Shown here: positions 50,730 to 61,471 of the stretch, piece by piece
How positions within the stretch are numbered: the stretch's first letter is position 1
How the letters are laid out: each line of letters opens with the position of its first letter
Source of the DNA: Trypanosoma brucei gambiense DAL972
Taxonomy: Eukaryota; Euglenozoa; Kinetoplastea; Trypanosomatida; Trypanosomatidae
NCBI RefSeq assembly: GCF_000210295.1
Contig: NC_026742.1
Coordinates: 1,178,001 to 1,242,000 of the forward strand
Length of the DNA stretch: 64,000 nt
Direction of reading: 5' to 3'
The notes under the pieces: generated by a model
Database searches by the model: none
What the model was told of the DNA's origin: nothing
The model's input: only the letters and a program-made list of their open reading frames with translations
Program-made: the position numbers and the translations under genes

Positions 50730-51868
50730 CTTTCCAGGCTGATCGAGAGACGTATACTAGACCCGCTAATATGCGATACGTTGTGTGTATATATTAAACG
50801 TATCTATACCTACACCTAACAACTCTTTTATGTTGATTAACCCCGACTTACTACGTCCCCCTACAAAAGGAACACTGCGGAAAGAAATATATAAATGGCG
50901 AAAGTGAAGGAAACACCAAACATAACATCTATTACTGACATTTCGAAACACGATGATGGTACATATAGTAACTCAACTTCCTCCAGCTCGACTTGCCGTG
51001 ACGCGGACGCATAGTTGTTCACATGCAGCTGCAGCAAAAATAGTAAAAAAAGTTTGAACGATGATCAATCATCATCGTCCCCTCACTCCCCGAAAAGAAA
51101 AGCAACCCACAACAAAACATTGCGCAATCTACTATCTTTCACTTCCTCTCCCGGGACGAAGTGACCGCAAGTAGCCCTACAGCTGCAACGCCTGAAAAGC
51201 ATGCACTTGGTAATTAATAGGTTTGAAACCAACCTCGGTAATGGTTGGAACGATCACCTTCAACAAATGTTAGAAAGGCCCCGAACCAGTTCCGCTCACT
51301 ACATGATTATCGCATAAACGGTGATAAACGGCTTAACTACGGAATCTAACCATATCGGTGTTCTTTTGTTGTTAAGAGTTTGGCAGCGCGGTATTTTTTT
51401 GCCACGGACATTTACCCTCTGCAATTGGAAAGAGAGGAGAGTTTCGCCTCGGACACGACGACGAAGCGACAAGCAGCGACACGCGCGTAAGAAAAGGCAG
51501 CGAGAAACACGTAAACTTGATATTGCATCTTACATGTGCTTCGATCAGGTCCGAAACAACAGCAGCATCCTCAAAATCACAGTCACCACAATACTTCCCT
51601 ACGAAACATCCAAGAATAACAAGGGAAAAACGAAGCAAATTTGAAACCACCAACATTATCATACATATAATCTGTTTCCCTAACTTCGGATGCGCAGAGT
51701 AAGCATCTTCACTGACACCTGCAATAACACTCGGAGAACCAGCATCAATGCAATAATATTGACAATAATTAAAATAATAACGGTGTAATAATATAATAGG
51801 GAAATAAACACAAAGAACGGAAGGTACGAGGGAGGGTGTCGAAGAAAAATGTGCCACACGAGGCACCG
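50730..51868. other. Spacer, CYP40 3' flank
   Basis: 1.1 kb downstream of the cyclophilin stop. The 166-aa minus ORF at 51372-51872 is hydrophobic, overlaps the CYP40 stop and lacks recognised features, so I treat it as non-coding. Contains AT-rich stretches. Confidence 0.5.
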
Positions 51869-52933
51869 TCACGAAAACATCTTCTTCAAACCGGAAGCCA
51901 ACTTGGCTGTACGAGCCTTTTCGGCCTCTTTTGCTTGCTGCAGCTTCGCAGCAACCTCTGTGTTTTGCGGGTCTAGTGCCTTCGCCTTCGAAAGGTCTGC
52001 GATTGCAGATTCAGGGTCACCTGACCCAAGGCAGGCAGTTCCACGTCGAAAAAGAGCCTTGACGTTTGACCCATCGATATCAAGAACCCGCGTGGCGGCA
52101 TTGCGCGCATCCGACCACCTGCTTAGCTTCACTGCTGATGCTGCCGCATTGTTGTGGCAAGCAATCAACATTTCATTAATAGTCCCCTCATTTGCCGAGG
52201 TTTTATTGACGGCTTTGAGATACCGAGTTACTTTCGCGTACTTCTCCATGGCGTTCTCGTAGTCGCCACCCTTGAACAGGTTGTTTCCAATTTGCCGTAT
52301 CTCTTCCCCTGCTCTCACGAGTTCCGCATCACTCAGTGCGGGAGAACAATCCTCCGGATAGTCCGGATATTTGTCCCCACCGACTTGCTCCACGGGATCG
52401 GGAAGTGATTCCATTACCCCACAATCAGCAATTACACAGGGTTGAAGAGGGGTGTCATTGGCACCTGTTTCAACGTACTCCAACGCGCGTACCGTGTTCA
52501 TTCCGCGCACGACTTTTCCAAAAACTACATGCCGGCCAGTAAGATGGTGCGCAGGGTTTACAGTTATGAAAAATTGGGATCCATTGGTGTTTGGTCCCGC
52601 ATTTGCCATGGCTAGCAAGCCGGCCTTATCACATGGCATATCAAAGTTCTCGTCGTCAAAACGCTCACCGTAAATGGATACCCCACCTGTGCCATTGTGC
52701 TTTGTAAAATCACCCCCCTGAATCATAAACCCGCCGATAATCCTGTGAAATGTACTACCCTTGTAAGTCATTGGTGTGTCCGTCCCTTCAACGACCTTCC
52801 CTTCGTTACCGGTACAAAGTGCCCGGAAGTTAGCACACGTCAAGGGAGTCACATCATCGAAAAGCTCCAACACAATCTTCTCTCGAAGCGGCTTCCCACC
52901 GATGGTTACTTGGAGCCAGCAGAACTTGCCCAT
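51869..52933 (-). CDS. Cyclophilin 40-type peptidyl-prolyl isomerase
   Basis: A 354-aa protein. Residues ~5-170 are a cyclophilin: FHRIIGGFMIQGGDF, NTNGSQFFITVNPAHHLTG and HVVFGKV; the catalytic Arg (FHRI), Phe/Gln residues and a His near the tryptophan loop (HHLTGRHVVFG; H replaces W of the canonical cyclosporin-binding residue, as is common in CYP40). Residues ~215-330 hold three TPR motifs (EIRQIGNNLFKGGDYENAMEK; ARNAATRVLDIDGSNVKALFR), ending in a Lys-rich tail. CYP40 proteins bind Hsp90 through TPRs and act in chaperone complexes in the cytosol. Complete and normal in length. Confidence 0.9.
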   Translation of the reverse strand: MGKFCWLQVTIGGKPLREKIVLELFDDVTPLTCANFRALCTGNEGKVVEGTDTPMTYKGSTFHRIIGGFMIQGGDFTKHNGTGGVSIYGERFDDENFDMPCDKAGLLAMANAGPNTNGSQFFITVNPAHHLTGRHVVFGKVVRGMNTVRALEYVETGANDTPLQPCVIADCGVMESLPDPVEQVGGDKYPDYPEDCSPALSDAELVRAGEEIRQIGNNLFKGGDYENAMEKYAKVTRYLKAVNKTSANEGTINEMLIACHNNAAASAVKLSRWSDARNAATRVLDIDGSNVKALFRRGTACLGSGDPESAIADLSKAKALDPQNTEVAAKLQQAKEAEKARTAKLASGLKKMFS

Positions 52934-53529
52934 ATGTTCGTGTGGTACGCGCCTTGATGCTCAACTTTTCCTTGCGTCGCGCAGAAAATAAAAAAAAAAC
53001 TACAACGCAAGAGGAATTAAGGTGATCCTAAAAAAACGCATAAAGGGTGATGACTATCCAATCTTCGCGGAGCGTCCACACTTTTTGCCGCACCACTCTG
53101 AGCGCAGGTTAAGCATGAAATTTGGGCAGGGATAATCATTTGCAAACGTTTCCACTAGAACCCTGTAAAAACAACTCTTACCCTCTTTTGCTGCTGCTGT
53201 AGTCTACAGAAAAGTCGAAAAGCTGAACACCACGGAAACACCTGATAAAACGCGTTACATTGTCTCTAAACATGAAATACCACCCCCTTTAATTGTTTAC
53301 AGTCAGATTATTCGTGCGGACAGCACTAACGCTTTGTCACAACCCTTTCCTGCCCGCTCTGCTACACCGGGAGCAGCAACGCGCACTAGGCTGTCAGCAC
53401 CTCCGTCCCTTTCTACACGCTCCCGCACATCTATAGACAAACTCTTCATTCTCTTTGCGCTGCTTCATTCCATGTCATGTTTGTTCTCTCCTCCTCCTGT
53501 AACCATCAACACGCCACAACATCTAAAAT
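52934..53529. other. Spacer
   Basis: 3' flank of the DUF1761-like gene and 5' region of CYP40. No gene; one + strand 69-aa ORF is not credible. Confidence 0.5.
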
Positions 53530-53988
53530 CTAAAATACGTTAACTGTCATAATGGCATAGTATGTAAGGGAAGCCAAAAGAGCTGCGATAACCTCATATC
53601 CCACATCAGCCGCAAGCAGTGGCAAGGGGCGCTGGTGTTGAATAGATAAGTGTTGGCTCACACACGAGATCCCTGCAACAAGCAACGCCGCATTCTGGTA
53701 GTCATGTAGCGAATTTCCCTTGCATATGCCAACAATTGTGGCGATGAAGACGATGCGGAAGCACGCCGAAAGTAGAGTAACAATCCAGTGAACGTAGGGA
53801 GGGTATCTCTGCAGAATATGCTCCACTCGACGGACGCCCTTATCGGCAGCAAGGTGATAGTCCACTATTGTTTTCACAATAAGTTTGTACCACAAGGCAG
53901 CAAAAGCGACCTGAACGACAGATGCAAACAGAACAATACAGGGATTAACCTCCTTGATGGACTGTATTAGGGTTGTTTGAAGCGACAT
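53530..53988 (-). CDS. Small multi-pass membrane protein, DUF1761-like
   Basis: A 152-aa protein with four hydrophobic segments. The N-terminal INxx-type start and FAALWYKLIVKTI near residues 27-42 recall the DUF1761 signature (N ... A ... GalWYspl.F). Charged loop between TM1 and TM2 includes RRVEHILQRYP. DUF1761 proteins are small bacterial and eukaryotic membrane proteins of unknown function. The call is pattern-based; another small four-TM family is possible. Confidence 0.6.
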   Translation of the reverse strand: MSLQTTLIQSIKEVNPCIVLFASVVQVAFAALWYKLIVKTIVDYHLAADKGVRRVEHILQRYPPYVHWIVTLLSACFRIVFIATIVGICKGNSLHDYQNAALLVAGISCVSQHLSIQHQRPLPLLAADVGYEVIAALLASLTYYAIMTVNVF

Positions 53989-54381
53989 TCTTTCCCAGTA
54001 CCAAGCAGCTGTAGGGTAGGGACGCGTGCGCGCTACAAGTTTGTAGTTTGATTAATGATGCTGTCGCTTCACGGATTGAGAAACACACGATACGAAAACA
54101 GGATGAAATGCGGGCAGAGTGGAGTAACACAACAAGCGTGTAGTGACGAAAAACATTCTGGACAACCGAATTGGGAGGGGGCGTGATTGAACATTGAAAT
54201 GAAAAAGTTTTGATGATAATGTGGTGGTTTGACCCACCAAGGCTATCGTACATAGTGCGGCACGCTCGTGAGTCTCTCACACGACACACTCACCCACATG
54301 CGTGTAAAATCTAAGGAACCCCTTGCCCCGCTCACGTGCACATCTCTTTCCTGTGGCAAACGTCAAGGCCGCCAAAAACTA
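53989..54381. other. Spacer
   Basis: 3' flank of the GAPDH-like gene and 5' region of the DUF1761-like gene. The ORFs here are in antisense or shadow frames; no gene. Confidence 0.5.
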
Positions 54382-55449
54382 CTACACATTATTCTTCTTT
54401 GCATCCGCGTCATTCATAACGGGTATCAGAGAAATAAGACGTTTCGCGAAACTTCTTTCCAGGTCAAACCAAAGCGTGAATTTATACAGTTCCCCTTCCC
54501 GTACGCACTGAGACGCCGAGGGATCATAACAAAGCTTCCCATCTGGCAACAGATCACGGCTAATGAAATCTCTCTTTGACACAAAGAGCACATCCTTAAG
54601 CCGATCCTTTGACGCTTCGATGAGGGCCTCGTCAACAGACTCTTTGGCAACAGGTTGCTTGAAACGTAGCAACATGTCAATTGCACAACCCTTTGTTACC
54701 GGAACCTGAAAGGCGCTTCCGGTAATTCGCGACGAAAGAGTGGGCATCAGTTTGCAAAATGTAGTCATCCCAGTGTGCGCATACGGTGTTATACTATCCA
54801 ACGTCACCCGGGTCTGCCGCCAGTCCTGCGAATTTGCTGATCTGGCTGCATTGGGCTCTACCGGTTGGATGGCATGGATGGCTGTGTACGAGCAATCCTC
54901 CACGCCAAAACTCTCATGCAAAATGCGGATAAATGGGGCAAGAGCCACAGCGAGCGGAGCCCCAGAGCATATGATGGGTTGTATCTTCGAAAGATCAGAA
55001 TCGTTTACCCCAGCAACGATTGCCGGCGCATCACCGCTCTGTCCGGCAACGAGAACACCACGCGCTCCAGAAGTCAAATGCCCCCAACAGCGGTCGCGTG
55101 TGGAAGTAAACCCAGTACACTCCACCACGTAACTCACACCGGCGTCGCGCCACGCAATATCCACAAGATCGTGCTTCTGCGTAACACGTATCCTTTCCGT
55201 TCCGCGGTAGAAAATGTACTCACCAACCACAGTAAGAGACGCCTTGTCTTCAGCAGAAAGCGGGCTCTCGTTCTGCAGCACATACAACACATAATTGATA
55301 CTCACAGAGAAATCGTTTACGGCCACAACTGTTACTTGAGGCTCCGTCATTGATGCAAACAGAACGGCTCGCCCAACAGCTCCAAAGCCATTGATACCTA
55401 TGGGTATAGGCAAGGGAACTTCACTTATCTTGCTCGTTTCCGCCTCCAT
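54382..55449 (-). CDS. GAPDH-like protein lacking the catalytic cysteine
   Basis: A 355-aa protein with a GAPDH fold. Rossmann motif GINGFGAVGRAVL (G21, G23, G26, R27) and family blocks VVECTGFTSTRD, the SGDAPAIVAGVND equivalent, and IHAIQPVEPN (His192 retained) are clear. The active-site block that should read SNASCTTNCLAP is CSGAPLAVALAP (161-172): the catalytic Cys is P165 and the second Cys is A169. So it should not form a thiohemiacetal and is probably not a dehydrogenase. No glycosomal PTS1 (C-terminus KKNNV). T. brucei has true gGAPDH and cGAPDH elsewhere, so this is a diverged paralogue with a binding or regulatory role, by inference. Confidence 0.85.
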   Translation of the reverse strand: MEAETSKISEVPLPIPIGINGFGAVGRAVLFASMTEPQVTVVAVNDFSVSINYVLYVLQNESPLSAEDKASLTVVGEYIFYRGTERIRVTQKHDLVDIAWRDAGVSYVVECTGFTSTRDRCWGHLTSGARGVLVAGQSGDAPAIVAGVNDSDLSKIQPIICSGAPLAVALAPFIRILHESFGVEDCSYTAIHAIQPVEPNAARSANSQDWRQTRVTLDSITPYAHTGMTTFCKLMPTLSSRITGSAFQVPVTKGCAIDMLLRFKQPVAKESVDEALIEASKDRLKDVLFVSKRDFISRDLLPDGKLCYDPSASQCVREGELYKFTLWFDLERSFAKRLISLIPVMNDADAKKNNV

Positions 55450-57042
55450 CAGTATACCTTCGGGCGGTTCCGTACGGCTTCCCTGTTTGTGCTTCCGGCT
55501 TCAGTTGGGACAGATAGGAAAGAAAAATGCAACTAACAATATAGAGGTAGAACCCGCAATGAAAGGAATGGTGCCAAGAAAAAAAAACAAATCTACATAT
55601 TGGCGGTCGCTGCATTCACATCACAGCACATGCATCTAATGTGGTGTCCGTTCCAGATGGAGGCCACTTAAGATGCACTCCGATTACCGAGTCCAATACA
55701 CAGATTAGAATAATGCAAAATAAAACGTCCTGTTCCCGTTAGTTGGTTAAGAAAAAAAAAAATTTTAACATCTGACCTTTCAGTTCGCGAATGGAAAGAG
55801 ACGACCTATAAAAGTACAGTCTAGTTTACCTTGTGACGCACAGTGATCAGTGCAGAACGAGCACAAGTTTCACGTTATCCGCCGTGTCGCTTAACTGCTT
55901 AACCCCATTGATATAGAGAGAGTTCTTCATAATTCAACCCATTTGCATGGGAAACATGGGTTCGCGTAAGGGCCCCGACCATTATTGTCCATGCTTCTCC
56001 GATTGTACAAACACAACTGCATCCAAGTACAACCAGTTACAAGCAACTGGGACTTGTAGCCGTTTGGTCGCGGATTCTTTTCGCATATAAACATCGCGAA
56101 AGTTGCAGTAAATCGGACAAAACGACTACACGCACGTATATGTTGATTCTTATTATAATTACCACACTTACCGATACGACTTAACTGGAGTCAGTTTGAC
56201 ATTCCTTGAATTCTATTTGGAGAATACGCTTTCCTGAACCGATAATATGACGCGGAAGTACACGCCCGTCAACGTCACAGACTGCACAAATTCTGTCTTG
56301 CTCTATATGCACCTCGGCTGCCGTCAAGAAAACTTATCGACAACAACAGTAGAAGGACTTACACTTTCCTTGCACTGCCATGATCGGTTATGTGTCTGCA
56401 GCAAATGCTTAGCTGTTCCTAACATGGCGCACCCTTTCAACACCAACTCTTTGGTTTACCCGTTTTTAAAAAAGGAAAAAATCATGTTTCAATGAGCGGT
56501 GTTATCTGTACAATTCTCTGACCCAGGTAGCGATACCTCCGTTTTCTGAACCACACGCGTTTCACAACTGCATTATCTCCTCCACATGGGGACTCTGAAA
56601 TGCTCTTCGCGAGGCCGTGTCCCAAGAGAACTGGTGGCCCTCTCTCTCTTTCTCAAAGCTGTTTGCTATGCGTGGATCACTGCCCTATGGGTGTTCTCAC
56701 ACCAGTAAGCCTATGTGCCCCGAAAGTCCCATGCCCTTCGTCGACGACGAATGCAGTGCGGGGGTTTGAATTTTAAAAGATAAAAGAGATCCCGCAGAGG
56801 AGATTAAGTCAATTTAGAACAAGAATGGAAATGAGGCTCAACAAAATAAGCTACGCGATCCTCATCTATGGAAAAAAAAAATCTGTATCCTACCAGGACG
56901 AGCCTTCCTGTGCACTGATAGGGACTGGGGATAAAGAAGTTAAACAGTTTCACTTTTTCGTTTTCGCTGCACAAATGCTTGTATGTCTGTGTGTGACTTC
57001 AACGTGAATGCGTTTAGGGAAAAACAGATGTTTTACCACCCC
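55450..57042. other. Long spacer, GCVH 3' flank
   Basis: 1.6 kb after the GCVH stop, presumed long 3' UTR plus the 5' region of the GAPDH-like gene. The + strand ORFs at 56247-56495 and 56825-57007 run against the transcript direction and lack known features. A-runs and U-rich patches only. Confidence 0.5.
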
Positions 57043-57459
57043 CTATTCTATAAATTTGTTGTATTCATCGGCAGTCATAAGCCCCTTTGGTATCTCGTCA
57101 CACTTAACCTTGACAAGCCAGCCATCAGCCTCCGCGGAGCGATTAATCAACGACGGCTCATCCTTTACTTTCTCGTTAACCGCATGCACGACACCGGTGA
57201 CAGGACAGTAAACATTGCTTGTAGCCTTCACACTCTCCACCTCTCCCAGCATATCTCGCTCTGTTATCTTATCACCAACATTTGGCAATGCGACGTAAAC
57301 AACGTCACCAAGGTTCTCCTGCGCATGCGCCGTTATACCAATGGTCGCAATGCCGTCGCCATGCTCTACCCATTCGTGGCTATCCGTGAAGAAGCGGGTG
57401 GCGTAAAAGCGAATAGTGGCCGCCACGGTGGCTGCTGGACAAAACAGTGCGCGACGCAT
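57043..57459 (-). CDS. Glycine cleavage system H protein
   Basis: A 138-aa protein. Arg-rich N-terminus (MRRALFCPAATVAATIRFY) is a mitochondrial presequence. The H-protein body follows: FFTDSHEWVEHGDG, ITAHAQENLGDVVYVALPNVG and the lipoyl motif LGEVESVKATSNVY with K78 as the lipoylated lysine. The C-terminal LMTADEYNKFIE is typical. GcvH carries the lipoamide arm between P, T and L proteins in glycine cleavage and also relates to lipoate transfer. Length is normal. Expressed in the mitochondrion. The 196-aa antisense ORF across this gene is a shadow. Confidence 0.93.
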   Translation of the reverse strand: MRRALFCPAATVAATIRFYATRFFTDSHEWVEHGDGIATIGITAHAQENLGDVVYVALPNVGDKITERDMLGEVESVKATSNVYCPVTGVVHAVNEKVKDEPSLINRSAEADGWLVKVKCDEIPKGLMTADEYNKFIE

Positions 57460-58761
57460 TGCTTAATGTCCTTCTTTTTCTCTGTTGTTCCTTTTTGTGT
57501 TATACACTACCTGCCAAACAGTGTGGGTGATACAAAAGGAAACAATAACCATTTTACCGAGACAGGAAAATAATTCCACAAATAAGGACGATCAAAACTA
57601 TTACTTTCCATTTAAAGCTGACCGCTTCTGCGGAACATTGCTGAAAATGGTCTGAGAAAAAATGAATAAACCGTCGAAAAATGGGCCTGTACAGCGCGAA
57701 ATCTTCTCATCGCGCAAGTCAACACAGCTCCCCTTGGTTGGGTAAGTTTCACCGTTCAAAGAAAAAAAAATGGGCTAAACATAGTGAACGATACCCCACA
57801 TACGAAAATGAACTTCCGTACGTCCTCTCACTATATCGATCAGTAGTCACTATAAAGAGCAGCTGTGAAAGTTGTCTCACACTTTCCTTCGACCATCCAT
57901 AGAAGATGAACCGTTTTTTTTTAAAAAAAAAAAAAAAAAGCGATGTCCTACGATGTGTTCCCCACCAAAATACTACAGGTATTGGCCTATGTTTCCTTCG
58001 TCTAATATACCATCGACCACTTTCACCTCTTCGTCGTGCAGATAGTATCCCCCTCTAATACGCCACCACCAGGTGCTGCACCCATCATGAATTCCTCAAA
58101 CGATCAACAACTGCGTTGGAAGCTGCTGCAGTGGGTTTAACTTGGTGAATATCAGTGTACAAAATTTGTATTTTGATCCAGTTATACCTTAGTTTAGTAC
58201 AAGGAGCACGCGTCTACGTTGGGCAGGAAAGCGGTCGCCGATACTTCGACACGAGACGTACTGCCATCGATTCTTCTGCCTAAAGAAGTTTTTTTTTGTA
58301 AATTCATCCTCTCGTCACAATCGCTGGGATGTGTTGCAAGCACGCAACTCATTTCTCCTCCGAGCAGATACCACCATCTACCCTTAATTGGGCACGCAGT
58401 CCGCAGGCCCAAATATGTTTAGGCAATTGGCATCCAGCACGTGATCGGCAGTATCCAACACGATCTAGGACATTGACCTACATACTGTCGCTTACTAGGG
58501 TTTACCAGAGTGACAATAATAAGAAAAACTGAAATTACACAATTTCAAAGGAGGAAAACATGCTCTGAAACGTTTATTTACCGCGGAGTGGAGACGATCA
58601 AGTGCACTGAAACTGAAGACGTCGTGGAAAATAGTACCTGCATATGTGTATGCGCAAACCCACATACACAGAGAGAAAGGTGCTAATAGTAATAATAATT
58701 AAAGGAAAAAACAACCCCTCACCAGCAAGGTGGCAAACACGCAGCACGTAAAAGCGATACC
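57460..58761. other. Spacer, Grp170-like 3' flank
   Basis: 1.3 kb downstream of the Grp170-like stop in transcript sense. A long poly-A run lies at 57926-57939 (poly-U in RNA). No gene supported; ORFs at 58194-58532 are shadows of one another. Confidence 0.5.
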
Positions 58762-60930
58762 TCACAAGTCTCCCTTGACAGCATCGTCGCTGCCACTTGT
58801 GGTGTTCGTTGTATTCTTGTTTTTACCGCTATTCTTAACAAGTTCCTTCAAAGTGGCAAGTTTATTTTCATATTCTTCTTTACTACATGATTCATTGCTT
58901 CCATCGCCATCCTCCAGCCACTCCTGCGCTTCCGCTAATGCATTCTTCAATGAGTTTACTTCTTCTGGAGTGTAGGGTTCTAACGCTGTTGTATTCTCCA
59001 AAATGCCCTCCGTCTTTGCCCAGAAAAGATATGTTTCCAAATTATTCTTTGCAGTTGCTGCCTCATGCTTCTTTCTTTCCTTTTCCAGTAACTGAAATAT
59101 TTTAACCCTTGAGTTATTCAAAAGCTCATAAGATAGTGGCTCTGGGTTAGTAAAGGTAACCCTTGCCGATAGTCTAGCTGATTTTCGTTTCATCTCAACT
59201 ACATATCCGCTTTCGTTGGAACTATTAGAATCGGCCTGTACCCCGGTAGTTTTTGTGCTCGAAGAAACATTCACAGCATAGCGGTAAAAAACGCCTGCCT
59301 CCTCAACTTCTAAAAGGCCAGATTCATTGAAACGAACCTGAATGCGAATAATGTGGCTGTTGTTTGTGTGGTTAAGTTTGGGTTGAAAGAACCCAAGCCT
59401 TTCCAATGCCCCTTTGACACCAGTGATATTAACGTTCCCGATACGCGCATCTGAATCGAAGAGTTGAATTGAAAAATCATCAGTGCGATTCACAGTTATG
59501 CTCCATCTTGACCCAATGATGGGGTTGTTGGCAAGCATTCTCTTTGAGTTCGAAGAGTTCTTCACATCTGGACTGACTGCGAATAAAAACGTGTATGGGA
59601 CGCGCTCAATTATCCGGAATGAGTGGGGGCGATAATGTGGGGACAGCCGAAGAGCATAATATGCAGCACCCATTGCGGCAGCTTCGTCTGAATTTAAAGT
59701 TCTATTCACCTCCTTCCCCCAAAAGGTGGATAGGTCACTTATTATTTTTGGAGTTCGTGAAGCGCCACCCATCATTTCAAAGGCATCAATGTCCTTCAAA
59801 GTCAGAGATGACTTCGTCACAGCTTCCTGAGCTACACGAGGAAATCGTTTGAGCAACTCGGAGCAGTTTGTTTCGAATTCTTTTCTTGAAACCTCTGTGC
59901 TAAAATCTCTATCGGGGGCAATACCTTCAACCGTGACTGGAGTCTTGCTATTAACAGAAAGAACCTCCCTAGCCCTCTTAGCTGCCCGAAATAAAGAAAA
60001 CTGAGCCTTTCTCTGAGAAACCGTTGATCCACCCAGTACCGGCGAAATCTTCATTTTAGAAATAGCCTCTGCTTCGATACCCTTTGCAATGCATGAATCC
60101 AGTGCTCTACCGCCTAAGGTTGCATCAGAAACTATACCCATCGTTGTTAGTGTTCCAAAACTCTCGACGTTTTTCGTCCTCTTCCCCTGCTCTTGAACTG
60201 GTGGAGAAAATTTATATACACCAACTTCTGTGTGTGTGCTACCAATGTCGTAAACAAGGAGATGAACGGTCCTGTTCCCGAATCCTCTGCGACGCACACC
60301 GTAATATAAGGCCGTGGCAGTGGTACTGTGCAACAAACCCAACGTATTAATATGGACCAAGCGCGCAGCTTCCAAAATAGTTTGTCTCCTCCCCAGCGAT
60401 GAATGAAAAGGTAAGGTGATAACCACATTTTGGGGGTTTGGCACACCGGCTTTTTCAGAGATACTTCGGCAGTAGTTTAGCATCATGGCATAAATTTCCT
60501 CAGCCGTGTATGTGTCATTATTGTCTTCAAATCTGAATCCAACCGTACCCCGTTCCTCCGGATGTGGGTCGAATTCACATTGAAGTTTTTTGAAGTTCGC
60601 AAAGTCAGACGAATTGTAAGTAATACCAACCAGGTGATTGATCATCGCTATCATATTGGTAGGGAAGCGAGCCGCCAGAGACTTTGCTTGAGCACCTATT
60701 GATCTCTCTCCATTCCTGAAACCAATATAATTGTCTGTCTTTCGATGGGACTGCTCGTTCAAAATTATGTCAACGTTTACTCCATTTATAGGGCCTGCGA
60801 CCTCAATGTAATCTGAGCCAAAGTCAACCCCTATAACATTAGCAGAAGTTACATCGTATCCGAAAGCTGCGGTTAAAAGAAAGGCCACAAGCATCCGCCT
60901 GATTTCATTTGCAAGCACTCTCATAGCCAC
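58762..60930 (-). CDS. Grp170/Lhs1-like ER Hsp70 chaperone
   Basis: A 722-aa protein. The N-terminal hydrophobic segment (about 13-28) is a signal peptide, followed by the Hsp70 phosphate-1 motif VIGVDFGSDY. NBD motifs continue with DIGSTHTEVGVY (phosphate 2) and a MMGGASRTPKI adenosine motif. After ~425 comes a substrate-binding domain and an extended acidic and helical C-terminus, with many NXS/T glycosylation sites. This arrangement and the divergence from BiP fit the Grp170/HYOU1/Lhs1 class of large ER Hsp70s that act as BiP nucleotide exchange factors; it is shorter than animal Grp170 (~1000 aa). It ends in KGDL, which resembles the MDDL/KDEL retrieval signals. Confidence 0.85.
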   Translation of the reverse strand: MAMRVLANEIRRMLVAFLLTAAFGYDVTSANVIGVDFGSDYIEVAGPINGVNVDIILNEQSHRKTDNYIGFRNGERSIGAQAKSLAARFPTNMIAMINHLVGITYNSSDFANFKKLQCEFDPHPEERGTVGFRFEDNNDTYTAEEIYAMMLNYCRSISEKAGVPNPQNVVITLPFHSSLGRRQTILEAARLVHINTLGLLHSTTATALYYGVRRRGFGNRTVHLLVYDIGSTHTEVGVYKFSPPVQEQGKRTKNVESFGTLTTMGIVSDATLGGRALDSCIAKGIEAEAISKMKISPVLGGSTVSQRKAQFSLFRAAKRAREVLSVNSKTPVTVEGIAPDRDFSTEVSRKEFETNCSELLKRFPRVAQEAVTKSSLTLKDIDAFEMMGGASRTPKIISDLSTFWGKEVNRTLNSDEAAAMGAAYYALRLSPHYRPHSFRIIERVPYTFLFAVSPDVKNSSNSKRMLANNPIIGSRWSITVNRTDDFSIQLFDSDARIGNVNITGVKGALERLGFFQPKLNHTNNSHIIRIQVRFNESGLLEVEEAGVFYRYAVNVSSSTKTTGVQADSNSSNESGYVVEMKRKSARLSARVTFTNPEPLSYELLNNSRVKIFQLLEKERKKHEAATAKNNLETYLFWAKTEGILENTTALEPYTPEEVNSLKNALAEAQEWLEDGDGSNESCSKEEYENKLATLKELVKNSGKNKNTTNTTSGSDDAVKGDL

Positions 60931-61471
60931 ACTTGGACCTTATTGGAAAAGCGGTGGGAAAATAGAAACACTTTAAGGGAAGTTGTCCCGCAACTGTTAA
61001 ACCAGAAGGAAAAGGTAAGTACTCCCAATACTGGTTCTAACATTATTGTCTCCTTTCCCCTCTGAGACACATGCACGTACCCATGAGTATTGCTCTGCAT
61101 CGTACAGGACCATAATATATGCATATATATACACAGTTATGAACTCGTCACTATAAAAGAAACCCCCCGTTGCAGCACATATGAAACAATATGCAGACGT
61201 AAATAAGTATATATATATACGTCCCCCCCCAAAAAAAAAACACCAATAGACCGTAGTGGTTATGGTGCAAAAAAGAGCACATTGACGCTCTACAGACAAA
61301 TTATCTACAAAAGATCTCTATACCCAAAACATTTAATATTTTTTTAATTTCTTCTTTGCAAAAACAGAAAAAAAGCTGAGTGAACGGGACAAATTACCAC
61401 GCATAGGATAGTAAGAGGATAAATAAATGAGACGGAAAAAACGGAGAACGAACCGATAAAAAAAATCCTCT
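60931..61471. other. Spacer
   Basis: Kinesin 3' flank and 5' region of the Grp170-like gene, with a TA run near 61207-61219 and C/A runs at 61223-61239. The purine run near 61003-61015 may be the Grp170-like splice tract. No gene. Confidence 0.5.

Noticed and set aside
51372..51872. 166-codon minus-strand ORF after CYP40
   Set aside because: Overlaps the CYP40 stop codon, low-complexity hydrophobic composition, no family seen.
56983..57573. 196-codon plus-strand ORF
   Set aside because: Antisense to GCVH, which has unmistakable lipoyl-domain motifs.
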